Positions 1 to 5,406 of a stretch of DNA of 7,069 bases are shown here, piece by piece. A model generated the notes under the pieces. It made no database searches. It was not told the origin of the DNA and was given only the letters and a program-made list of their open reading frames with translations. The DNA is from Chloracidobacterium sp. UBA6041 (GTDB lineage Bacteria; Acidobacteriota; Blastocatellia; Pyrinomonadales; Pyrinomonadaceae). The stretch lies in contig DIYZ01000282.1 in assembly GCA_002427845.1 (NCBI GenBank), positions 20,449-27,517 of the forward strand, in the 5' to 3' direction. Position numbers and translations under genes: made by a program. How positions within the stretch are numbered: position 1 is the first letter of the stretch; each line of letters starts with the position of its first letter.

Positions 1-47
1 GCGGCTGTTATTCTCTCGCGGATTAACCAGAAGAGTTTCAAAAAGAA

Positions 48-77
48 TTGACTTCTCGCGCAAACTGGGAGTATTGT
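48..77 (+). promoter_or_regulatory. Candidate sigma-70-type promoter for the secreted hypothetical gene
   Basis: TTGACT at 48-53 matches five of six bases of the -35 consensus. TATTGT at 72-77 matches four of six of the -10 consensus, with an 18-base spacer. The implied leader to the ATG at 205 is about 120 bases. A second, perfect TTGACA lies at 156-161 but has no convincing -10 box. Called by eye only. Confidence 0.28.
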
Positions 78-204
78 GCGCCCGTTCTCTCAAGGGCTGA
101 ATTCTCACGAGCCTGCTCGTCCTTGCACACTCGCTAATCCAGCCCGCCTCTTGAATTGACACAGCCTTTCGGGCTAACCATTCATGCGTTTGGAGACTTT
201 CGCC

Positions 205-612
205 ATGGGACCAGCGCTCACTCACAAATGGGTCTTACCCCTCATATTTGGTTTGTTCCTCGCACACACACCAATGAATCTCGCTCAGGGAGAAAAACAT
301 CCGGATGACCAGCAAGACGATCCCTGGGTCGCGGACGTGCCGTGTAAGGGTAACTTGGAAAGAGAAGGACGCGGCTTTGTGAACGACCGGGAGTTCAGAC
401 TCTGTTTCAAATTTGACGAGAAAGAGCTTCAGCCGAAGCCTGGAGGCGCTCCAAGTTCGGCCGACCTCCACATAATAAGTTACACGAATAGGACAGGTAA
501 GAACCTCAGTGCTATTGAGATTAATGTATACCATCCCGAGGAGCATCCTGGATTGATCATAGAGACACCAGTCCCATCCGGTCCGGAACGACGGCCTCCC
601 GGAAGTTTTTGA
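205..612 (+). CDS. Small secreted hypothetical protein with signal peptide
   Basis: I do not recognise a family for this 135-residue protein. It has a classic signal peptide: a short N-region with H7-K8, a hydrophobic core at about residues 9-20 (WVLPLIFGLFLA), and a likely cleavage after A27 (NLA-Q). The mature part is about 108 residues, polar, with an acidic stretch just after cleavage (DDQQDD) and two cysteines (C47, C67) that could form a disulfide. It ends in a proline-rich tail. The frame also opens at an ATG at 184, but that start has no ribosome site. GGAG at 192-195, nine bases before the ATG at 205, favours the later start. The gene stops one base before the stop of the convergent ligase gene. 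Function unknown; probably periplasmic or extracellular. No lipobox cysteine follows the hydrophobic core, so it is not an obvious lipoprotein. Confidence 0.62.
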   Translation: MGPALTHKWVLPLIFGLFLAHTPMNLAQGEKHPDDQQDDPWVADVPCKGNLEREGRGFVNDREFRLCFKFDEKELQPKPGGAPSSADLHIISYTNRTGKNLSAIEINVYHPEEHPGLIIETPVPSGPERRPPGSF

Positions 613-613
613 A

Positions 614-2275
614 TTAGGCCTGCTTCAGCTTCTGGCGATCGATTTTGCCGCGATCGTTTTTCGGAAGGGAAGAAACAAATTCGATCCAGCGCGGGTACTT
701 ATAAATTGCGAGACGCGTCTTGACGAACTCTTTCAATTCGTCGGCGAGCTCTTCGAGCCCTTCATGACTGTCAGGCTTCCGCAAAGCGCGCTCGGCGAAT
801 TCTTCACGAAGCACGACGAACGCTTTTGGCTTCACCAAACCATCACCGGCCTCCGCGCCGATGACCGCGCATTCGAGCACCGCCTCATGCTTGAGCAGGC
901 AATTCTCAATCTCGGCCGGCGCCACAAAGATGCCCGACACCTTCAACATGTCATCGGTGCGGCCGTGATACCAGTAATAGCCTTCCGCGTCCACGTGAAA
1001 CTGATCGCCAGTCGTGCACCAGTCGCCCGCAAACGTTTCTTTCGACTTTTCGTGTGCATTCCAATAACAAAGCGCGGCTGAATCTCCTCTAATCTGCAAC
1101 GTGCCCATCTCCCCGCTAGAAACCTCGCTGCTCTCGGCATCTACAATCTTCGCTTCATAGCCCGCGACAACTTTTCCCAGGCTTCCGGGCTTCACATCCC
1201 CCGGCCGATTGGTAATGTAGATATGAAACATCTCGGCTGAGCCGATGCCATCGTAAATCTCCACTCCCAAAGTTTTCTTCCAGCGTTCATAAAGTTCCAC
1301 CGGTAATGCCTCGCCAGCCGAATAACAAAAGCGCAAGCTGGATAAGTCGCGGCTGCGGGCATCCGGAGCGTTCAGCATCGCATTAATCATGGTCGGTACG
1401 GTTGTCAAGACGGTCGGGTGATAACGTTCGATTACTGCAAAAAGTTTTTCGGGCGTCGAACGTTCGGAAAATAGCGCCGTAGCACCGCCAACGGCAAAAG
1501 GGAACAGCAGATTCGTGCCCGTCGCATAGCCAAAAAAGAGTTTTGGCACCGAAACTGTCAAATCGTTTTCAGTCACTCCGATGGTGCGTTTTGCAAATAC
1601 TTCCGTATTGAACGGTAGATCGTGTTGCAAATGCACCGCGCCTTTCGGATGTCCGGTCGAACCGGAAGTGAACAACCAGATCGCGATGTCGTCACGGTGT
1701 GTGTCCGCAGCGGTGCATTCGTTCGACTGCGCCCGGACCACGGTCTCGAAAGAAAACCACTTCACCTGGGTGTTCAAAGCCGCGGCCTGAATACTATTCT
1801 CCACCGGTCTAGCTTGCAGGTTAGGATGCCGTCCTGCCCCGGCTGGACTTTCTCTTTCGCCAACGGTCAGAACTGCATGCAGATAGCGAGCACTCGCGGC
1901 CGCTTCGCTAAAACTCCCCAACAATGATTCATGAATAACGGCCACGCGCGCGCGGGTGTAATCGAGATAGTATTTATAGTCCTCTGCCGGCAACAGTGGA
2001 TTGACCATTGTGATCACCGCGCCTATGCGCGCCGCGCCAAACCACGTCCAGACAAATTCGGGACAATCGGGCAGGACAATAAGGATGCGCTCTTCGATTC
2101 GCACGCCGCACTCCCGCAGAGCATTGCCCACCTGATTTGCCAGGCGCGCCGCGTCCGCATAGGTGTACGTGTTGTTTTCGAAGTAGAGGCAGGTTTTGTT
2201 TTCGCGCCCTTCCTCCAGATTGTAATAGAGGAAATAGTCGGCCATGTTGAAGCGTTCTGGGAAGAATATGGACAT
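614..2275 (-). CDS. Benzoate-CoA ligase family enzyme, probably 2-aminobenzoate (anthranilate)-CoA ligase
   Basis: This 553-residue cytoplasmic enzyme belongs to the ANL adenylate-forming superfamily. It is expected to activate an aromatic acid with ATP and CoA through an acyl-AMP intermediate. Visible motifs are the P-loop FTSGSTGHPK at 202-211, YDGIGSAEM at 341-349, TTGD at 421-424, the hinge region GRTDDMLKVSG at 438-448, and the C-terminal PKNDRGKIDR at 538-547 with catalytic lysine K544. The N-terminal FPERFNMADYF and the KLFFGYATG stretch near 245-253 are typical of benzoate-CoA ligases. Length is slightly above the usual 510-530 residues because of insertions near 140-170 and 495-510. 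Its position after kynureninase and tryptophan dioxygenase makes anthranilate the likely substrate; that is inference, and benzoate or hydroxybenzoates remain possible. The ATG start is kept because FPERFN is conserved, though its ribosome site is unusually far away. Confidence 0.9.
   Translation of the reverse strand: MSIFFPERFNMADYFLYYNLEEGRENKTCLYFENNTYTYADAARLANQVGNALRECGVRIEERILIVLPDCPEFVWTWFGAARIGAVITMVNPLLPAEDYKYYLDYTRARVAVIHESLLGSFSEAAASARYLHAVLTVGERESPAGAGRHPNLQARPVENSIQAAALNTQVKWFSFETVVRAQSNECTAADTHRDDIAIWLFTSGSTGHPKGAVHLQHDLPFNTEVFAKRTIGVTENDLTVSVPKLFFGYATGTNLLFPFAVGGATALFSERSTPEKLFAVIERYHPTVLTTVPTMINAMLNAPDARSRDLSSLRFCYSAGEALPVELYERWKKTLGVEIYDGIGSAEMFHIYITNRPGDVKPGSLGKVVAGYEAKIVDAESSEVSSGEMGTLQIRGDSAALCYWNAHEKSKETFAGDWCTTGDQFHVDAEGYYWYHGRTDDMLKVSGIFVAPAEIENCLLKHEAVLECAVIGAEAGDGLVKPKAFVVLREEFAERALRKPDSHEGLEELADELKEFVKTRLAIYKYPRWIEFVSSLPKNDRGKIDRQKLKQA
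636..661 (+). terminator. Possible Rho-independent terminator inside the 3' end of the convergent ligase gene
   Basis: CGATCG at 636-641 and CGATCG at 651-656 can pair across a nine-base loop and are followed directly by five T at 657-661. It lies 24 bases past the stop codon of the plus-strand secreted-protein gene, so the orientation fits. The same bases encode the conserved C-terminal GKIDR region of the ligase on the other strand. The stem is short, and each CGATCG is itself a palindrome, so this could be a coincidence of codon use. Confidence 0.33.
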
Positions 2276-2295
2276 TGTGATCGCGGGTAGGTCGT

Positions 2296-2301
2296 CCTCC
2301 T
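2296..2301 (-). promoter_or_regulatory. Strong but distant Shine-Dalgarno for the ligase gene
   Basis: A perfect AGGAGG reads on the minus strand here, but 20 bases separate it from the ligase ATG at 2273-2275, against the usual 5-9. The in-frame codons between them contain no ATG, GTG or TTG, so no better-spaced start exists. Either the site is not used, the leader folds to shorten the distance, or translation is coupled to the upstream frame that ends at 2308. Confidence 0.4.
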
Positions 2302-2307
2302 CAGGAA

Positions 2308-2646
2308 CTAGCTTTGCTGGTTGATTAATTGATTCTTCTCACTCCGATCCGCAGGAGGGTCGCGCCACAGTTCGCTAAGAAGCAGGGCCGTTGAAAGAAT
2401 CAGCGTCGGTCCAACCGTATCAAAGAGCGGCCTGTTGATAGTGCCACTCATGTCCTTCCAGGCGCCGAACGCCAGCGCCGTGAGTGCGGTGAAAAGTGAA
2501 GCCAGCAAACAGGGCAGCGGCAGCCGCTTAAGTTTCCAAACTCCCAAAGGCAATAGCCAGCCGAAAACATACCAGAAGTTATGATCTGTAAACTCCCTTA
2601 TTAGGCCGGCAGCTCCGAGCGAAAAGAGATGCCGGCCTTCTTTAAG
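2308..2646 (-). pseudogene. Start-less membrane-protein fragment (probable 5'-truncated remnant)
   Basis: The frame is open from just after a TAG at 2647-2649 to the stop at 2308-2310, giving 112 codons with no ATG or GTG. The first usable start is a TTG at 2551-2553, which would give 81 residues and cut into a hydrophobic segment. The translation is protein-like on both sides of that TTG. DHNFWYVFGWLLPLGVW comes first, then a hydrophobic stretch (LASLFTALTALAFGAW), then a second (VGPTLILSTALLLSEL), then a polar tail. This suggests two or three membrane spans. From memory the DHNF...WLLPLG and GRPLF...GP patterns resemble the C-terminal part of larger integral membrane hypotheticals of Acidobacteriota; I cannot verify this here. 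It sits 42 bases after the PilZ gene and 32 before the ligase. The best reading is the tail of a decayed larger gene. A real small membrane protein starting at TTG is the alternative. Confidence 0.5.
2603..2638. repeat. 9-bp perfect inverted repeat (AGGCCGGCA), possible terminator of the PilZ transcript
   Basis: AGGCCGGCA at 2603-2611 and TGCCGGCCT at 2630-2638 form a GC-rich nine-base stem with an 18-base loop. It lies 51 bases beyond the PilZ stop codon. On the minus strand the stem is followed by AATAAGGG rather than a U-run, so it is not a textbook intrinsic terminator in that direction. On the plus strand it is followed by TCTTT, but no plus-strand gene ends there. It falls inside the start-less membrane-protein frame. 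Confidence 0.5.
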
Positions 2647-2688
2647 CTATTGGATCACAAGGTGAACATGGAAAGATAGGAAGTCTTT

Positions 2689-3006
2689 TTACGAGCCTGA
2701 CAGAACACGGCTTAGAAATCGTTCCAGTCTGTCACGTTCTTCGTCGTCCATCGACGTGAAGCGTACCGCAAATCCGATTTCGCTTGCTTCGTCGACGACC
2801 TCAGCCCAGGGATAGATTGGCTCCTCATCTGGAAATTCGATTTCCAATCTTACAAGCTCTTTCGGCTCGACCCTGCCACCGCTGAGCACAAAACAACCAC
2901 TGCTACTGAGGTTCGTCACGTTCGCTTCCTGCTGAGTCAGGACGCCCTCCCAGCGGGCGGGCAGATTTACGTTGGATCGAGGAGCACGTCTTCGTTCGAT
3001 GGCCAT
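2689..3006 (-). CDS. Single-domain PilZ protein, putative cyclic-di-GMP receptor
   Basis: This 105-residue protein is a stand-alone PilZ domain. Both halves of the cyclic-di-GMP-binding signature are present: the arginine motif near the N-terminus (ERRRAPR, R6 to R10 as RxxxR) and the second motif N32-L-S-S-S-G37 (N/DxSxxG). The remaining strands follow the family pattern, with WAEV at about 67-70 and GFAVRF at about 78-83, and the C-terminus is a charged helix (DDEERDRLERFL). Length is normal for a free PilZ protein. It has no output domain, so it would act by binding a partner protein. It lies 46 bases downstream of tryptophan dioxygenase on the same strand and is likely co-transcribed. That context hints at a second-messenger input to the pathway, but PilZ genes are scattered widely and may be unrelated to neighbours. 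The domain call is firm; its role is unknown. Confidence 0.9.
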   Translation of the reverse strand: MAIERRRAPRSNVNLPARWEGVLTQQEANVTNLSSSGCFVLSGGRVEPKELVRLEIEFPDEEPIYPWAEVVDEASEIGFAVRFTSMDDEERDRLERFLSRVLSGS

Positions 3007-3052
3007 TTTGCGTGGTGATGTCTTAGCTCGGGTCTCCGAGACCAGTCAAATT

Positions 3053-3910
3053 TCACTCTTTGGCAAAAGGGCAGCCACCTTCACCGTGTTTAGTATCCAG
3101 ATACGTACGCGCTTCCCAGAGCTCCGGGAAGAACTTTTTCTCCAGCGTAGTTCGTAAATAGCCCACGCCTTCTGAGCCACCGGTGCCGCGTTTCGTGCCC
3201 ACCATCCGCTCTACCATCTTGATATGATGCGAGCGCCATAGGGAAAAATATTCATCATGCTCTAACAAAACTTCGGCGAGTTGAAACTCTTCGTAGCGCT
3301 CCTCGAAATGAGTAAGGACTTCTAGTATGGCGCGCGTGCGTTTGCCAAAACGCCTTGTCAATTCTTCCTGGTCCAGCGATGCTTCGCTGGCGGGCGCAGC
3401 GAAACCGCGTTTTCGCAAGACCGAAAAAAACGCATCAGCCAACGACGGTGCGGCGAAACGTTTTTGCAGGCGCCCGTATGCGAACTCATCATCGCGGAAC
3501 TCATTCAGGAGACTTTGGTGTTTTTGTCCCGAGGCAAATTCAATCTCACGAAATTGCATTGACTGAAAACCACTGGCGGGATTCAGTTGATCACGAAAGC
3601 CGAGAAAATTAATGGGCGTCATGGTTTCCAGAATGTGAATTTGAGTAATCAACAGTTTCTCAATTTCAACCACGCGTCGCAGAGTGCGAGCGGCAGCGGC
3701 CAGCCGATCTTCATTCATTAACCCGATCGCGGCGTCGAGTTCGTGGAGGATTTGTTTGAACCAAAGCTCGTAAGCCTGGTGAATGGTAATAAAAAGTAGC
3801 TCGTCGTGATGCGCCGGGTCGGAAAGGCATTCCTGTAACCCAATCAGATCCTTGACGCGCAGATACTTGTTGTATGAGAGCGGCGAGTTGTTACCGTAAG
3901 TGTTTGGCAT
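3053..3910 (-). CDS. kynA: Tryptophan 2,3-dioxygenase
   Basis: This 285-residue, heme-dependent cytoplasmic enzyme opens the indole ring of L-tryptophan with O2 to give N-formylkynurenine, the first step of the kynurenine pathway. Family signatures are clear: FITIHQAYELWFKQ at 40-53 with the distal histidine H44, GFQSMQFREIE at about 114-124, and WRSHHIKMVERMVG starting at W225, where H229 is the likely proximal heme ligand by comparison with the WRxxH motif of human TDO. The substrate loop GTKRGTGGSEG follows. Length is normal for a bacterial enzyme of this tetrameric family, and the C-terminus ends in GGCPFAKE. The ATG has only a weak purine-rich stretch ahead of it. The gene follows kynureninase by 95 bases and precedes PilZ by 46. 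No kynurenine formamidase gene is in the window, so that step must be encoded elsewhere. Confidence 0.97.
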   Translation of the reverse strand: MPNTYGNNSPLSYNKYLRVKDLIGLQECLSDPAHHDELLFITIHQAYELWFKQILHELDAAIGLMNEDRLAAAARTLRRVVEIEKLLITQIHILETMTPINFLGFRDQLNPASGFQSMQFREIEFASGQKHQSLLNEFRDDEFAYGRLQKRFAAPSLADAFFSVLRKRGFAAPASEASLDQEELTRRFGKRTRAILEVLTHFEERYEEFQLAEVLLEHDEYFSLWRSHHIKMVERMVGTKRGTGGSEGVGYLRTTLEKKFFPELWEARTYLDTKHGEGGCPFAKE

Positions 3911-3972
3911 TGGTCGTCGTCTGTTGCCGGTAGTGAGCTGTTATTGGTCGGATAAGCAACCTGGTTCGCTGG

Positions 3973-3994
3973 TGACCACCAACAACTGACCACC
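3973..3994. repeat. Short heptamer-phased repeat in the kynU-kynA spacer
   Basis: TGACCACC occurs at 3973-3980 and again at 3987-3994, exactly 14 bases (two heptamers) apart, with CAACAAC filling the middle. On the transcribed strand it reads as two GGTGGTCA units. It resembles the short seven-base tandem repeats known from some bacterial intergenic regions, but only two good copies are present. Confidence 0.45.
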
Positions 3995-4005
3995 TGTGCT
4001 CTCTT

Positions 4006-5193
4006 TCAGAACGCGGCGCCAACTTTTTCAATCTGGTCATATGCGCGCGCGTCTCGAATGTTCTTCATCTCCTCGATCACGAGTTCCAATTCTTCGTCTT
4101 TCGTGTAGAAGTGGGGAGAAATCCTGACGCCGGCGCCGGGCCGATAGTCCACAATGAATTCGCGTCGAATTAATTCTTTGGTAATCGCGGCCGCGGCCTC
4201 GTGCCAGACCGTTATTGTGCCGCCGCGGTCCGCCGCGCTTTTCGGGCTGGTTACTCTGAATCCCGCTTCTTCCGCCAGTGCGATCAGGCGCATTGTTTGC
4301 CGCACGCTTTTTTCGCGGATTCGCTCAACTCCAATTTCATTGATGATGCGATAACCCGATTGAGCGGCATAAAGAGCTGGGATCGCCGGCGAGCCGTGCA
4401 AAAAGCGAGTTATCCCCGGCGCGTAACGCAGTTCAGTCTCGAAAGCAAATGGTTGTTCATGGGCCATCCAGCCGGTTGTTTTTGGCTGGAGTTGCTGTTG
4501 TAAATCCGGCCGCACGTAAAGATAACCGGCGCCGGGGCCGCCGCAGAGCCACTTCACCGAGCCGCCCGTAGCAAAATCCACGTTCAGCTCTTTAACGCTG
4601 AAGGGAACAGTACCTGCCGACTGATAGGAATCAAGCACGACCATCGCGCCGACCTCATGAGCGCGCTCCGTTATCGCCTTCGCATTCTGCAAAAAACCAC
4701 TTTTGAAAAGGACGTGGGAGAAGGGAACAAGCAGAGTGTCTTCGTCGATGGCGTCAAGAAATCGTTCGAGGGGCACCGTTATGCCGTCATCCGACGCAAC
4801 AGTTTCAATTCTCAGTTTGTCGTTACGCGCGTGCGCTTCATAGACGTACATTACCGAGGGAAAGTTTAATTCTGAATAGACAATCTTGTTGCGCTTCGGT
4901 GTCGGGTCAAAACAGGAAAGAATAAGCGACTGGCAAATCGATACGTTCTGATGCATGGCGACGCTGTCCGGTTCGGCGCCGATAATGCGCGCAATTTCGT
5001 TGCCGGTCGTGACCGGCATGTCCCACCAACCTTCGGCCCAGGCACGCACGCCGCGCGTTGCCCAGGTTTCAGCATAGTCGTTCAGCCGCGCATACGTTTC
5101 CCTGGGCATCGCGCCAAGACTGTGGGAAATGAGATAGACAGTCTTGTCCAGAATTGGAAACTCACTTCGCCACTTGAGCAGCTCGTCGGTCAA
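4006..5193 (-). CDS. kynU: Kynureninase (divergent member), fold-type I PLP enzyme
   Basis: This 395-residue PLP enzyme is expected to cleave L-kynurenine to anthranilate and L-alanine. Evidence: the Schiff-base lysine K214 in GGSVKWLCGGPGAGYLYV, where the GGPGA tail after the lysine is typical of kynureninases; D188 in LDSYQSAG, the pyridine-nitrogen partner; and an N-terminal region that follows the family layout, with SLGAMPR at 25-31 and RAWAEGWWDMP at 50-60. Two family hallmarks are altered: the usual DGNSLG reads ISHSLG, and the usual DLxHSAG reads DSYQSAG. It could therefore be a class V aminotransferase-like relative, but adjacency to tryptophan dioxygenase strongly favours kynureninase. 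The start is TTG at 5191-5193, chosen because a good AGGAGA site lies just before it and no ATG occurs in frame upstream. It is the first gene of the minus-strand block. Confidence 0.86.
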   Translation of the reverse strand: MTDELLKWRSEFPILDKTVYLISHSLGAMPRETYARLNDYAETWATRGVRAWAEGWWDMPVTTGNEIARIIGAEPDSVAMHQNVSICQSLILSCFDPTPKRNKIVYSELNFPSVMYVYEAHARNDKLRIETVASDDGITVPLERFLDAIDEDTLLVPFSHVLFKSGFLQNAKAITERAHEVGAMVVLDSYQSAGTVPFSVKELNVDFATGGSVKWLCGGPGAGYLYVRPDLQQQLQPKTTGWMAHEQPFAFETELRYAPGITRFLHGSPAIPALYAAQSGYRIINEIGVERIREKSVRQTMRLIALAEEAGFRVTSPKSAADRGGTITVWHEAAAAITKELIRREFIVDYRPGAGVRISPHFYTKDEELELVIEEMKNIRDARAYDQIEKVGAAF

Positions 5194-5197
5194 GACT

Positions 5198-5203
5198 TCT
5201 CCT
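5198..5203 (-). promoter_or_regulatory. Ribosome binding site that fixes the TTG start of kynU
   Basis: AGGAGA on the minus strand ends four bases before the TTG at 5191-5193. The upstream in-frame codons include no ATG or GTG, so this site is the main support for a TTG start. Confidence 0.7.
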
Positions 5204-5222
5204 GTCGCACTTTTGAAAATAT

Positions 5223-5250
5223 CTTTTAATTTACCACAACAGACTCTGAA
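5223..5250 (-). promoter_or_regulatory. Weak candidate promoter for the kynU-led block
   Basis: On the minus strand TTCAGA (5245-5250) and TAAAAG (5223-5228) are separated by 16 bases, each matching four of six consensus positions. They lie in the most AT-rich part of the divergent spacer. Transcription would start near 5216, giving a leader of about 23 bases that includes the ribosome site. Confidence 0.25.
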
Positions 5251-5286
5251 TAACCCTTAGTGCGCAGGGCATTCAGATCTGGTCAT

Positions 5287-5375
5287 ACCGCAAAGCATGC
5301 CGAGAAGGCCCGCAAACCAGCGCAAAGCAGTTCTCTTTGCGTGTCTCTGCGCTTAACTTTTGCGTTCTTTGCGGT
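5287..5375. repeat. Palindromic CTTTGCG-type repeat element in the divergent spacer
   Basis: The left half carries CGCAAAG or close variants at 5289-5295, 5311-5317 and 5321-5327. The right half carries the complement, CTTTGCG or variants, at 5335-5341, 5345-5351, 5357-5364 and 5367-5373. The outer arms ACCGCAAAG (5287-5295) and CTTTGCGGT (5367-5375) match perfectly over nine bases. The inner arms (5321-5327 and 5335-5341) match over seven with a seven-base loop. The whole could fold as a branched hairpin of about 89 bases ahead of the flavin oxidoreductase start. It looks like a dispersed intergenic repeat of the kind built from TTTGCG units; no open frame fits it. Confidence 0.6.
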
Positions 5376-5406
5376 TGTTCCACCGTGATAGAGTGAGCCC
5401 GAGCCT

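Noticed and set aside
1..100. Possible 3' end of an upstream plus-strand gene (frames ending at 51 or 100)
   Set aside because: Both tails are short, basic and lack any recognisable motif, so neither can be separated from non-coding sequence.
156..185. Second promoter with perfect TTGACA at 156-161
   Set aside because: No position 16-18 bases downstream gives a credible -10 box.
184..204. Earlier ATG start for the secreted hypothetical protein
   Set aside because: It adds seven residues before the signal peptide and has no ribosome site, whereas GGAG precedes the ATG at 205 at good spacing.
1931..2290. Plus-strand open frame of 119 codons opposite the 5' part of the ligase
   Set aside because: It is fully antisense to a strongly supported ligase with all family motifs; composition is that of a shadow frame, and there is no ribosome site.
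3911..4005. Small RNA or riboswitch in the kynU-kynA spacer
   Set aside because: Only a two-copy heptamer repeat is visible; I find no recognisable aptamer core or terminator.
4201..5229. Several plus-strand open frames opposite kynureninase
   Set aside because: They are antisense shadows with cysteine- and arginine-rich composition and no recognisable domain.
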